A DNA stretch of 64,000 nucleotides from Thermoascus crustaceus (GCA_001599835.1 BCIC01000005.1:1119567-1183566); one strand, 5' to 3'; counted from the first letter of the stretch, positions 33,301 through 45,725 are shown. Program-made: numbers and translations. The notes: generated by a model not told the origin, from the sequence alone.

Positions 33301-34484
33301 TAAAATTTCCAGGAAAGCGCAAGGATATACACGCAACGGGCAGTACCGAAAACACCATGAGCAGTCCTGCTGAATCCCGTCCCTCCGGTTCGAAGAGTTC
33401 ACGCGTCCTGGAAAACCTGCGCGGTATTTTCGGGAGGCAAAAGGGAACTACTGACAAAGGCACGACTTCTAAGGATGATAACGCCAAAGTTCCTAAATTC
33501 AAGAAGGCTAATAAAAGAACCGACGATGCTAAAAGCATTAAAGGTTTCAAAGGAACTTCCGGTACTGAGAAGGTACACCCCAAGAAGGAAACGAAATATT
33601 CTAGATTCAGAATGGGAGGGAGAAATGATAGTGCTACTACGGAAAAGGCAGATGTTAACGGAGACTCTCCAACGATCCCTAAGCCAAAACCAATTCCTAA
33701 CCCCCGTCCTACCTCGGCTTCTGTCCCAGGCCATGTTCGGGATCGCGCCCAGAACGGTATCCCCTCCTTTGCGAGACCGACACAAGCCACACTCACAAGA
33801 GCTGCTGCCAATGCCAGAACGCCGCCCACCCCGACTACTGCGACGACGATTGGTGCTACAGTCTCTCGAACGACAAGAGGTCCGACGGTCACTGCGACAG
33901 GGAGCCCACTGAACCCAGCTCGAGTTCAGCCGCGGACCCTAACTACTAACATGCGACAGATGAATATGCCGTCTCTGCAATACCGGCCCTCTGTTTCCCC
34001 TAATTCTCCATCCTGGGCCACACCTGCCCGATCTACTCGACCCTCTAGTAATAGTCCCTTCATCCCACACTCAGCAGTGCGTCCCTCAGTCGCAGCCTCT
34101 CCAGAGGAAGAAAACCTTGAAGAGATTATAGGATTTATCGCAGAGATCCAGAAGCGTGCTCGGGATGAGACGAATCTTGAGAAGCGAGCGAAACTGTTTA
34201 GGGTAAGCAAGGTCACACACCAACTTATATAGCTCTTTTCTGAGTTGTTTCAATAATCCACTAAAACAATAATACAGTTAGCTGTTTTCTTCATGGGAGC
34301 CCTCAGTTCTTACAATGAAATGGAGAAAGAGCTGCGCGAAGCTCATCGTCTGTGTCTCGAAAAGCGGGTGGATCTAGCAATCACTAAGAAGAACATCTAC
34401 CAGTCCTTCAGAGAAATGCAGAGGGAATATGGCGTCGAAGGACAACAGGAAAGTCTAGCAACTTCTAACCCGGGAAATGCCTAA
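30306..34484 (+). CDS. Large disordered fungal protein, function unknown
   Basis: Four exons (30306-30752, 30825-30911, 30969-34202, 34278-34484) join in frame to 1324 residues. I do not recognise it. Almost the whole chain is low-complexity and rich in Ser, Pro, Thr, Arg and Lys, with many RxxS/SP-type sites, and is expected to be disordered. The exception is the last ~110 residues (from EENLEEIIGFIAEIQKRARDE), which look like amphipathic helices or a short coiled coil and run across the last intron into MGALSSYNEMEKELREAHRL. Short motifs such as PPPVPKIPAYL-like DDAPPVPKIPAY could bind SH3 or WW domains. The ATG at 30306 is the first; a TTG-started extension upstream was not used. Perhaps a cytoskeletal or cell-cortex scaffold, but that is a guess. 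Confidence 0.8.
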
Positions 34485-35782
34485 CTGTGGAGAGAGAAGA
34501 TCACGACGTTTCTCTCGTGATATCTGATATGGTTCTATTGTTCTTGTTTTTGTCTGTTCTTCCCTGTACGGTTTGACTGACTCCCGATGTCTGTGTTGTC
34601 AGTCCCTTATCAACACCAATGTACCTGGTAGAAGGGATCCCTTCAACGCTAGAGTCTGGTCAGGTACATCTGAGACTCTAATTTTCCTTTACCGAGCCAC
34701 TCTATGTATTCTCTTCTCTTTTTCACATTTGTTCGAGTTGCCCTATCTCATCGAATTGTTCTTCATGTGCTGCAGAAATCCTCCTCTTCCTTCGTCTTTT
34801 ATTTACCCCTTATTCTGAGATCTAGTCTCCGGTCTCTCTTGCGCTGTATGAAAGCGCCCTCACCGCCGGTGAGCCTTCTCCCCAGTTCAGCATCCTCATC
34901 TGAACTATGAAATGACTCGAAATGGGATGAGCAAGCCTGTATGAGTAATGAGTTATGTCTCTGTCTCTTAATGATAGCCAGTGATAGTCTAAATGAATCA
35001 ATAAGTTTTCAAATATTACCTTTATTTGCCACACAATCAGCCGTTCTCATGGAACGAGTATTGCCAACAAAGGAAACTTAGTAACACAGCTCCTCCTTGT
35101 TTACTATTCCTATATATCAGTGGCCAAGTATGCTGAAACTGGAATATGGGAATTATTCTCCTTAGATATTGACGTGAGACTAATCAATGATAACCGCACC
35201 AGTTCATACCTCTTGTCTTTAGGGTTCATCCTATACACAGCCTAAGTTCTTTGTTCAAGAATTGAGGAGAATACACCTGTTCTGATCTGTGGACTTTTTT
35301 TTTGCAATGGCAGGTAGACTCCTTTGTCCACAACCAAACAGTTTGCTCGTCCCTGCATAGAAAGATTCATTTGACATTACAAACATATGTACTAGCAATC
35401 TCAACATCTTCAAGCCTCACCCTGACAGATTCTCCCATTCCAGTGTGTGATGTACCTAGGCGGTGGATGGCGTCACCCCCAGGTGCCCTACTGTCGCCTA
35501 GGTTTCTTGTGTTGTATGCGGTAGCAGAAGAGTCACAGCCCTAGCGACAAAATCAGCAGTGAGACATTCACTGTCTGAGCCAAACTGCCTCCAAGCTTCA
35601 GGTCCTTGCACTTACATACCCCTCTTGATATCTCTCTTTTGATTCCATTTCTGTGTCTGTTGTTGGTCTTCTCTTGTAGTAAACAACAGTCTGCTCTTTA
35701 TCCTTGTCTCCCTAGTCTTAATCCTAAATTATTTATCTCGATTCCAGAGACAACAAACACACAAGCTTTTCATTCTTCCACC
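34485..35782. other. 1.3-kb gene-free stretch
   Basis: Contains the 3' UTR of the large disordered protein and, from about 35,600, a strongly CT-rich stretch typical of a fungal 5' leader. No coding region is recognised. Confidence 0.55.
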
Positions 35783-36632
35783 ATGGTCAAAAACCGCCAG
35801 AAACAGAAAGCCAAGGTATGATATTTCCATCTTCCTCTTACTCTCCCCATACGCGTCTTCATTATTCTACTGCAGCTGTGCTTCAACTGACCACAGGGCA
35901 TGTTCAACAGCGCGACCTCGCCGGCGCTGCAGCCAGAGCTTCTGGCAAGGCAAAGGGCAGGAGAGACCACAACAACACTTTTCCACATCGCAGAATTTCC
36001 GAACACAAGGCTCAAAGCAGCAACAGCAACAACAACAACGACGACCTTTTCGCGTATCCCTTTCCCCACCAGTCGTTGAGCAACTTCTATTACCCCCCAG
36101 CTCTCCACAGCTACCAGAACAGCGTTAACGGGTTCGGAGTACCTGGATATGCTGGGTACTACATCCTGAATCAGCCATATCCCGCACCGGTACCGCAGTA
36201 TTATCCTTCTGTTCAACCAATCACGTGGGGAAACCGCGACTTTGAATTCTTCGATAGAGTTCAGCTCGCTGGACCTCAGCAGGTAAGTTGGATACCCACG
36301 CGCATGCTGCTTCATTTGGCCATTCTTGATTCTTAGGAGGATATGGTTGTGCTAACAGGATACGCTAGCGTTCTCAGCCGCCACAGCACCGTGCGAGAAC
36401 CAACGGCCCAGCCCAGAAACCCCAAATTCCAAAGGCGATGGAGAATGTTCCAGTCATCACTGTGTCGGGCACTTGGCAGCCTCGTCCTGAGGCTCCTGAG
36501 TTCGTTCCGAAGAAGATTGGTGAATTTGAAGGCTCCGGCAGTTCTGACAAGGAAAACATTGTTGTCAAGTTGCCGGCCAGTCCGAGTAAGACAGGCCTCA
36601 CTACCGACAACATGCCAACTCCAAAGCTGTAG
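35783..36632 (+). CDS. Small uncharacterised protein
   Basis: Three exons (35783-35815, 35911-36282, 36369-36632) give 222 residues. The first exon encodes only MVKNRQKQKAK. The acceptor at 35910 (TTCAACAG) is needed to stay in frame; the nearer CCACAG would cause an early stop. The middle is Asn- and Tyr/Pro-rich (SSNSNNNNDD, YYPP, YPAPVPQYYP), and the C-terminal part has GTWQPRPEAPEFVPKKIGEF then an acidic-basic tail ending in PTPKL. No domain or membrane segment is seen. The basic start and low complexity suggest an RNA-associated or nuclear protein, but I do not recognise the family. Confidence 0.65.
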
Positions 36633-37672
36633 GTCTGGATGGCAAAAATGATTTGGTTGTCCGCGACCATTATTCAGAGACTTATTTCTGTTTCCTTTTC
36701 TTTTATCCCACTGTAATGTGTGTTTTTAATGATGGAGTCCTCGGGGAATGGGTTAATTTCGTCGTCTGAGTGTTATGTGGGTTCCTCTCACTGTTGAAGT
36801 TGTCAGATTTCTTAAGTTAATGGAGTAATACAAAATCAATTTCCTTTATCAATTTGTAACATATAGCGCCAGGAATTCGAACGATTCAGCATGTTCTGAC
36901 GTGGGCTCTGCCACCATGATGATATATTGGAAAGAATCGCCTATAGAAGTGCAAAGTTATTCTCATGGATAGGTATAGCTGATTCATGAATGTGCATAAC
37001 GGCGATCCGGTCGATGGATTGATTGCACAACTCCAGTTTCACCAGAACTTCTCCTCACAGCACAGAGAAGGTTTTTTTTTGTTTCACGTTCATCGGGGAA
37101 GTAGAACACTGAACTTTCTCTGGAGTCTTGCGAGAGATGATCTTTATATAAACCTTCTATTGCTCCCTGCCGTTGTCAGGAACGGGGATTTCTCGTCCAA
37201 GGAAACGAGTTCGTCAATCTGGAAACACACAAGATCTTGTCCTGAGCCATATCAACGCATCTCCCTCTGGTTTAGAGCATGCTTATATATACTCGTATCC
37301 AGACAACCCTTGAGGAGAGATCGCCCCCTGCTGGCGGCCCTCGCACTGCATACCCGATCCGGTCTAGCGTCATGACTGGGGACATGCAATGCATGAGTCC
37401 ATGCAGGGCTATGCCTCACTTATCTTAGGGTTGAATCTATCAGATCTAGGCTTACACACTGGTCGAAGGCGTCCAAGGCTCAGCCTCACACTGACAGAGG
37501 GGCTTTGCAGGATTGGCTTCGGCCGTTCAGACAACTCGAGGCCTCCCTGATTCTGGGGACTGAGCAGAAAAAGAACCCGGACATTTCTAGATACCTATAT
37601 CCTTCGTGAGTGCAATCTTTTAGCATCACTACAACGATTATTAGATCTGTGAACGAGATTGACGCTTTAAAT
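36633..37672. other. 1-kb intergenic region
   Basis: Contains the 3' UTR of the small unknown protein and the promoter of the Zn2Cys6 gene. A 129-codon frame at 36986-37375 has no recognisable features. Confidence 0.55.
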
Positions 37673-39533
37673 ATGGTCTACTGCGGTAAACCAAGCAAAG
37701 GCTGCGGCGAATGCCGCTCGAGGAAGATTAGAGTATGTCCGAAACCTACTAGTTTGTTTCCTCCGCTTATCCTGCCGATGCTGTCTCTTCACCTCGCATC
37801 TTTTACTGATTTCAACCTGCAGTGCGACCAGGTCAAACCAACATGTTCCCAATGTATTAGGGCCAACCGCGTCTGTCCCGGGTACCGTGACCAACTATCA
37901 CTTCTATTCCGGGACGAAAGCCAAGAAGTTGTTCGTAAGGCCAGAGCTGCAAGGTCATCTGGTAAACAGAACAGGAGCACAAGGCGAAGACGGCCTGCTG
38001 GGAATTATGCAAAAGCGCCTGCGACAGCCAATCCCTCCGCGGATGGCAATGATCAGCTGCTGCTGGAATATTGTCCGCTTGTGCGACAGCCCATCTCGAC
38101 CTCTGTCAAGGATCAAGCCACATGCTTGTTCTTCAGTAGCTACGCATGGATTGGCGGCTATTTCTTAGCTCGGACCGATTTGCACTACTCACAGATGGCA
38201 GAAGCTTCAGTCAGCGACAAGGCCGTGCTGGTGAGCGTCTCTTCCATTGGCATGGCTGCACTTGCCGGAATTAAGAACTCTCCATCCCTCAAACTGGCCG
38301 CAAGGAGCGAGTATGTATCGGCTCTACGGTACACCAACGCGCTCTTGCAGACGCAACACAGGCCACAGCAGACGCGACACTCACGTCGGTCGTTCTGCTC
38401 TCGCTATTTGAAGTAAGAAGCATCCGGCTTTCTCCCAGTACCTAAAGTTGACTCGCAGCCCTAGGTCCTCACTTCTAGGATCCCCCAAACCATAGATAAC
38501 TGGACAGATCACGTTCGCGGTGCCACCACACTGCTTGAACTACGCGGGTTACGCCAGTTAGACAGTGAGCTTGGACTTCAAATGTTCACGCAATTGAGAA
38601 ATACAATAGTCCGTTTGTTCCCAGATTATCTGTTAGATTTGGCTAACCTGCCGGTAGCTTATAAGCTGTATCCAAAGACAAGCTCATGTCCCTTCTACAA
38701 TCTCCGAATTCTCCGAGAGAGCAGCATTACTACGCTCAGACACTCACAGTTATACAGACCGACTAGCGGCAATACTTATCAAGTTAAGCAATCTACGTGC
38801 AGACATTAGTGCCAAATACATCGTGGATGATGTTGAGATTCTCTCTGCGGCTCAGGCCATCGAATCAGAACTGACGACATGGGTCATCACCCTTCCACAA
38901 AAATGGGCTTATCATACTTTCGAGGTACCAGAACGAGATTTTGTACCGGCCGCTAACAAAGCGGGATTATACCCTTACGACGGTCGCTATCATATTTACG
39001 CTGATTTCTATATAAGCCACGCCTGGAATAATTACCGTGCAGCCTCTATCATTGCGAACGAGATCATCCTCGGTCAGTTGCACCGCCTGTCTACCCAGTC
39101 CGCGACGCTGTCATTCTCAAGTGAATCTCGAGTTCGCTGTCGCAGCATTAGAGCCACTCAGAGACAACTAGCACTAGATATCTGTCACAGTGTGCCATTC
39201 CACTTGGATCTCGTCGATGCAGAAGAGGTGCAAAGATCACGTCCTTTGGGTTCTGTTGGTGGATTCATCCTCCTCTATCCGCTTTTCGTGGCCGCGTGTG
39301 TCTACGGAACTGCACACCCAGTCGGCAAATGGGTTATCGATTGCTATAAGCTGATTAGGCGCACGCATGGTACCGAGGAGGCACTGGCACTGGTTGATAT
39401 CCTAAACGGAAGGCTGACATCTGAGGGTCGGGATTGGGCTCAGGAAGATCCGGATATAGTCGAACAGAGCAATGTCAATGAGGGGAAAGTAGAAGAAGTG
39501 ACAGAGGTGTCGACAGATGGAAATAGCCATTGA
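37673..39533 (+). pseudogene. Frameshifted Zn2Cys6 transcription factor
   Basis: A fungal binuclear-cluster regulator. The DNA-binding domain is intact and is split by an intron (37733-37822): SKGCGECRSRKIR then CDQVKPTCSQCIRANRVCPGY, giving all six cysteines. A basic linker (SSGKQNRSTRRRRP) and a fungal_trans_2-like body follow. Two single-base losses break the body. Near 38,346 the family-like sequence continues as ADATQATADATLTSVVLLSL in the next frame. Near 38,670 the sequence KDKLMSLLQSP is again one frame over. A normal intron probably spans 38413-38464, giving LFE-VLTSRIPQTIDNW. After 38,670 the frame stays open to 39533 (about 286 codons). No stop-codon substitutions are seen, so sequencing error is an alternative to true decay. 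Confidence 0.7.
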
Positions 39534-40818
39534 TTTGACAAAGAGCTAAACATGACAGGATTCAGTCAAACCTCAAGCTTAAGTTCGCAGGTTTGTAAAG
39601 TTCCTTTCTACCGGCTTCCAGAACTGGATAAGGACAGCCGGGACACTATGTTGGAATTCTACGGGTACTTGGGTTACTTGAGATATTACGCGATAGATCA
39701 TGGTTGTGCGAATTGACGGCGAGCAATAGATGCAACGCACATACCAAATCTGCCTTTTTCCGACTATTTTCAATTTTCTCCCTCAGCCTCCGTTCTAGGC
39801 CGGAAAGCTGAGCAAAAGCAAACCAAAAAGTGTTAAACGAAATTTAGGTGAAGGGTCATCTAACCTGCTGTCAGCCTTAGCTGGGAAGGCGGTGCAGTGT
39901 TGATTTACAACAAATTCCTCTTTGGAGCATCTAGATTCTATAGAAATTTATTTTGGCCTTGGCCTAAGGAGTAGTTGGGACCACAACACACAATAATCCA
40001 AGTTCGGCGGGAACACGCTGGTTTAATGAGTTTCCATCATGGAGAGCATGAAGAATGTACATTAGTGCATGTACAGCGCACAATGCATGGCGGCTACACA
40101 GCCCCCAAGGCTGTGTTCAACCCCACGTTTTGACTGGGGCAGGACGGACTTAGCCTCAAGCCGTCAAACAGGCCCTTCTAGGTATGACACATGCACCCAC
40201 AAACCCTGTCATTAGTATCTTAATAGTGGAAGCTTGCTAACTGTTTCTCAAAGAGCTTTGAAATGTGTGTGTGGCTTAGCATGGAGTGCTACTGCCCTGC
40301 ATTCCTGCAAGGCAAACCTGTCACTCCAGTCTCCCCCCCACTATCAACATTCCGACATAATCAGTATCGGATCATGATCATGATTATTGAAACACTGTTT
40401 AGTAGCACAGTATCAGGGGATCGACAAAGTATGTTCATGAACCATAGGGGCCTCATGGAGGATCTTTCAGCCTTGTCAGTCTGCCTGAGTTCCATGGTCT
40501 TCAGAAATAATTTCCAATGTTGGTGGTATAAAATGTTGACAAACACCATCTGGCAATCTTTGTTTGATCGGTTTCATGGCGCAAACAACCATTATATCTT
40601 CTTTATTTGTTCTGTTGCAAGTGCACTTGATGAAAGACCCAGAGTTTTTCATCAAGTTTCTTTTCCAGCATTCCAAGTAATCCCTTATTCGCAGGGGCAC
40701 CTTCCGTCATTATTAGAGCTAGACAGACTTCCTGGTCCAGGCAGGAACTTCACTTCGAGTGTCCTCAACTTGTTGCTTCACTCCCAAGTCTATTACGCAA
40801 TACGTTCCACAGTCCACT
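39534..40818. other. 1.3-kb intergenic region
   Basis: No domain is recognisable in the frames here; a 232-codon frame at 40263-40961 overlaps the start of the vWA gene and looks spurious. Two small hairpins lie near 40,096-40,117 (ACACAGCC/GGCTGTGT) and 40,626-40,656 (CTTGATGAAA/TTTCATCAAG). Confidence 0.5.
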
Positions 40819-41920
40819 ATGTCTTTCTTCGGTCGGGGGAAGCAGAAGTCTTCCCGACTTCCCAGCAAGGACAAAAGCTTCATCAGGAATATCCTCCTAT
40901 CCAAGAAATCGTCTTTAAAATCATGCTCTCCAACTTCAGACTCGGACTACAACATGGGTAACAGACACTCAAGGACACGACGCTCTGATCGCACAGATAT
41001 GAACTTCTCCCACCCCCATCCTTACCGCGGTCTTGGGAGCCAAGATCAGAGTGACAGCCTGTGGGTGCCACCACCTTATTCTGCAACTCCTCCAACGATA
41101 ATGTCTTCTAAGGCCAACAAGTCACGCTCCAGTGGTGACTCTCCCTACGCATTTCTGAAGGAATTCGACACCGTCTTTGTGGTCGACGACAGCTGGAGCA
41201 TGCAAGGGTCGCGGTGGAAAGAGGCCGAAAACGCGATCGCTGCTATAACCCCTGTGTGCACAGAACATGATCCTGACGGGATCGATATCTACTTTCTGAA
41301 CCACCGGAACCCCTACGACCACTCTTCCGCCGGAGCCTACACAAACGTCACCGCGGCCGCAGCCGTGCGGGAGATCTTCAAGAGCGTCCAGCCATCCGGT
41401 GCCACGCCCTTTGGAAACCGTCTTCAACAGATCTTAAAACCTTATCTGAGACGCGTCGAGGCCATGACCGCTGCCACAGATGACGACGGCGTCCTCAGAG
41501 ACCCATCTCTCGCCGTGAGACCTCTCAACATCATCGCCATCACGGACGGTGCGTTTACGGATGACGCTGAGAGCGTCATCCTGGATGCGGCCAAGCGGTT
41601 GACTAGTGATAAATGCAAAGCTGTGCCCTGGCAGGTTGGGATTCAGTTCTTCCAGATTGGAGATGACGAAGCAGCCCGGGAGCACCTGCAGGAGCTGGAT
41701 GACGAGCTATCGGATAAGGTGAAGAACGAAAAGCTGCGGGATATCGTCGATACGGTGCCGTGGAGGGGTGAGCGTGGCCAGACGTTGAGTGGAGAGGGCG
41801 TTTTGAAGGTTGGTCCCTTTGAACGTTTCCTTGGACCACCCTGTCGCTAAGTACCGGTTACAGGTCGTTCTGGGTGCGGTAAATAAGAAGTATGATAGAC
41901 GCGATGCGGTTCATGGATAA
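40819..41920 (+). CDS. von Willebrand factor A domain protein
   Basis: Two exons (40819-41808, 41864-41920) give 348 residues. The vWA domain starts at about residue 113 with the metal-ion-dependent adhesion site FVVDDSWSMQGSRW (DxSxS as D-S-W-S), continues with SGATPFGNRL, which supplies the MIDAS Thr, and IIAITDGAFTDD, which supplies the late Asp. The N-terminal ~110 residues are basic, Ser-rich and disordered with a PPPYSATPP motif. The short last exon adds VVLGAVNKKYDRRDAVHG, which is typical of this fungal family; without splicing the frame ends in unrelated residues. No signal peptide or membrane segment, so probably cytosolic. Partner unknown. Confidence 0.87.
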
Positions 41921-42505
41921 GCATGGACCTAATCATTGTTAGGCGTACTTCTAGTTTTTCTTATTTCCTATTTCTTATGATCAAAGTGACGGCTATTCTT
42001 TCGGGCTTGGTGATATGGCCGCCGCTGTTTTCTACTTTCGACAGGACTCCTTGGAGGATTGCCTTGGAGGATTCAACAGCACGGTACTTTGATTCTTCAA
42101 CTACTGAAACTGGATTTCCTTATTTACTTTCTTTTTTTCTTTCAGACTAAAATGTTCTTCCCTTTCGCGCTAGACTGAAATGCGCTTTATCCTTTAGTTC
42201 TTGCTCAAACTTTGTTTTTCTCTTCTCTCCTTGTTTCTAAAGTATTATATACTTCTTTATCGGAATGGGACATGGAATTCAACGGGTGTATCCTATTGGG
42301 TAATAAAGTAGGTAGCTACGCTCTGGAAGGTTGTCCTCTTTACAAGCGAGCAGTAAATGCAATGCCACCACTGCTTGAAAGCAGACGCAAAGATATCAGA
42401 AAAAAGGGGTATATTCATACATATCGTAACTGCATAAACTATCTACTTATCATGTTCCTTTATTCACTACCAGCAGCCTTCTCCAACTGCAACTCCATCC
42501 ACCCT
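41921..42505. other. Convergent intergenic region
   Basis: Lies between the 3' ends of the vWA gene (plus) and the NmrA-like gene (minus). T-rich, with no recognisable coding sequence. Confidence 0.55.
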
Positions 42506-43490
42506 CTATGCGTCGTCGGCTTCCTCCCAATCAACCACTCCAACACATTCGGATTCCCAACCAGCCCGCGATTTATAATACAGCAGCATGCGCTGCGCCA
42601 CGTCCACCGTCCTCTGATCAACCTCCTCCTCCATTTCCGCCCCGCCGCACAGGGTCTTCACGAACGCCCGCACCGCCTCCTCCAGCGGCCGCGTCTCGAT
42701 CCGTATCTCCCGCCCGAGCAGCTCCCCCGCGATCCGGACCACTTCCGTATAGGGCAGGGTTCCGCGGTTGAAACGAGCGGGTACTGCGCGTAGAGGTGCC
42801 GCTCGCGCTGGGCGACCACGGCTGCGGCGGCTTCGGATAGGTCGCGGAGGGAGAGGAAGGAGAAGGGGATGGTGGGGGTGAAGTTTGCTGTGAAGACTAG
42901 CTGTTCTTGACCTTGGTTTTGTTTTGGGTTTTGGTTCTGGGCCTGGGAGAGGAGGGAGGGAAAGGGGAAATTGTCCATGAAGTGTGTCGGTTGGAGGATC
43001 GTGTAGGGAAGCCCGGACTCCATCAGGTACTCCTTCACGTACCGCTTGCAGTCGTGGTTGAGCATCTTTCGGAGTTGGGTGTTTAGGACGGAGGAATACA
43101 CGAAGTGCTTCAATCCAGATTCTGATTCTGAATCCACGCGGGATTTCTTTGATTCAGCTACCGCCGCGTCTACCATGTTATACCCGATGTCCGTCTCGCG
43201 CGGATGGACCGACGGCCCGACGTGGTAGATGGTCGTCACGCCCGCCACGAGCCGCGCGCAGTCTGCGGGCTGGGTGAGGTCTGCGCGGATGACTTCGATT
43301 TCGACATTGGAGTTTTGGTGATGGCGATGATACTGCGTCTTCAGGCGGGCTTCGGAGGTCGCGGAGTTCACGGCTAGTCGGAGACGCTTGAAGCCCAGGT
43401 GAGGCTGGAGGAGGAGCGGGATCAGGTGCGAGCATTGTTTCCCGCTGGCAGGTGAGGAGGATGAGGTCGGTGGTGGGGTTGGCGGGCATG
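42506..43490 (-). pseudogene. Frameshifted NmrA-like NAD(P)-binding protein
   Basis: An atypical short-chain dehydrogenase / NmrA-like family member, whose relatives bind NAD(P) as redox sensors or reductases. Readable blocks: MPANPTTDLILLT (first strand), ASGKQCSHLIPLLL (the glycine-rich loop, here with Cys replacing a usual Gly), VIRADLTQPADCARLVAGV, TIYHVGPSVHPRETDIGYNMVDAA, HFVYSSVLN, LPYTILQPTHFMDN and, in another frame, EVVRIAGELLGREIRIE to VVDWEEADDA. The first strand and the loop lie in different frames (break near 43,447). A second single-base loss lies near 42,763. An ATG at 43509 would keep the loop in frame but replaces the first strand with Pro/Ser-rich residues. No nonsense changes are seen, so sequencing error remains possible. 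Confidence 0.7.
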
Positions 43491-45725
43491 ATGGTGGTCT
43501 AGACACCAAGAAACGAGGTACTCCGTACCTTGTGTTTATGAGATGGTTCGATTTGGAATTGTGTATATTGAAGCCCCGCTCTTATCGGACTATATGTAAT
43601 TGAAACTTATTTTTGAACTGCGGGGGAATTTCAAATTTAGGGTCTGCCATCGTGGCACACAGGATATATACTTCCACTATCGGAATTATTTGTTTTGTCG
43701 TGGAGGCCACTATTAGGTTTCTAACCCAAAGGCGGGGAAGGGGCTGACGTCACAGGATTGAGAGATTTTAGAATCTTCAGCTTGGACCTAGTTAAGAAGG
43801 ACTCAGAACTGGAAGGACTCCAGAAAGAATTATTGTCCTGGATTTGTCAACAGAATGTGGTGCTACTTTTTCTTTTCCATGACAGACCGATGGGGAAATA
43901 GGGCTATGTTGTATCAGCAACCATGGATGCAGCATGGAGACAAGACGGGGCTGGGTGGAGTTTGTCCGCCGTCGGATTCGGAAGCGGTCTGCTGAAACAC
44001 ACGCACCCCTTACGACGAACTGACACGCTGGGACAAGGAGAAAGGGGAGAGACATAAGGATATGTAGGGACAGAAACAGAGCAAGCCAAGGAACTTCTCG
44101 AATGGAGTCGACATGCGAACTCGAAACAACAGCAACGCCAGACGGCGCTCGAGGCGCGGTGTTTCAACTGGAAAAGAAACGAGTCAGGGACGCGCCAACC
44201 GCCGCGGACCAAAGTCATCGTCGTGTTCCTGCAGTGATCGCAATCGCATCGCGTTGCCCGGGCGCTCATCCCAGCTGCTTGGGACGCTGATTCGACTTGC
44301 CCCTGTCGAATGTTCGCAGCGCTCTGCTCGTGCGTGATCGTCGAGTCCGGGGCTCTGTCTATCGGGCAACTAGGCGGCTAACTATAGATCCTGCGATCAG
44401 CGTCGAACCCGATTGGGGATATTCAGGGGCCGTCGGGCTTGCCGGAGCCAGACGGGCCTGAAAGCGGCGCGTGTTGATGCCCGCCCGATGCGGCGGTGTC
44501 GCTCTGCTTGCAGCCCTCATCATGCTCTTGCGCATTCCCAGAGACCTCGAAGCTGTCCTCAGAACGCCTCTCACGCCGTCACACGTCTCTTCTGCAGCCA
44601 CGACAACTCGCTGGTTGAGGTGTCCGCGGGGCGTCCGGCTGTCGTGGATCTCTCCCGTCGTGAAGAAGCATGCAGGGCTGATGCGATTGCAGCTCCACCC
44701 GATCTGGAGATCCTGTTTCGCCTGTGATTTGCGGAGACTTTTGGTCCCTGGCGCCGTCTCCAGCAATAATAATCTAAAATCACCATGGATCCGGCCCGCT
44801 CTCGATCAGGATCTGCCTCTCATCTGCGAAACTTTGGGGTCCCGCTCTGCTGAGACGCGGACGCCATGCGTTGCCGCGAGATTTCGCTGGGCCCAGGCCC
44901 GCGGCGGTTATTATCTCCTGCTGGCCCTCCTGCTGCGTCGTGATGCTGTGTGCTTGTTTTTACTATCACTACGACTCTCATACATCTTCTTGAAACCGTG
45001 GCCTTTGGTTTGATCTGCCTTTTTCGGTTGCTTCAGTAGCCGCCGTACACGTCTGCATCCAATCCCGTTGACTGAGAACATACAGAGCTGAAAGGCACGG
45101 CTTGGTCTCCCTCAGCAAGCGCCGACGCCTATAACATAAACCCACCGACACAGCTCCCAGCGCATCGAGCTCGTCGAACACCAGCGTCATTGGTCCTCGC
45201 CGCCTCGAACACGCCGCTTATCAAAAAGACGTCCAAATTTAACCTGCGGCGCGGCTACTGAATCAACGACTTGCGACAGCTGTCTTGCCTCAGCATCTTA
45301 ATGCGTTATGGCACAGTTGTTGCGGTGGATCTGACATTCGACTAACAGGTATATCCGGTCGTTGACACTTGAGAGACGTGGTTGATAGACCGTTGGAAGT
45401 CTGGACCCGTCCGAAGATCAGACCCTGCTTTGACCGCCGTTTATACTGTATTAATAGTAACAACTGTTTTGGCACCGGAGAACCGCTTCCAGGCTGGACT
45501 TGGACCGTCGATCATCTGTGCTTATAAGAGGGGTGTGGTGATTCGTCTTGACCAGTGTCACCTTCTCGATACCGGATCCTTGGTTGATATCGTGCACACC
45601 GACCGCGCTGCCACATTCGTTCCTTGGTTAGGAGTTCTATCTGATACTAGCGTTCTCTACTTTTCCATATTCCGTCTTTTCTTTCATCCTTTCGTCACAC
45701 AATCACTTGAAACAAGCTTGCAAAC
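43491..45725. other. 2.2-kb unexplained intergenic region
   Basis: Lies between divergent genes. From about 43,900 to 45,200 it is GC-rich compared with other spacers and carries overlapping frames on both strands (the largest 180 codons at 44471-45013), but none shows a domain or splice-supported structure. From 45,540 a CT-rich leader leads into the next gene. A long 5' leader or a non-coding RNA is possible. Confidence 0.45.

Noticed and set aside
33122..33892. 256-codon minus-strand frame with hydrophobic stretches
   Set aside because: Antisense of the large disordered protein; the apparent membrane segments come from complementing Ser/Thr/Pro codons.
40263..40961. 232-codon plus-strand frame upstream of the vWA gene
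   Set aside because: No domain, and it overlaps the true vWA start in another frame.
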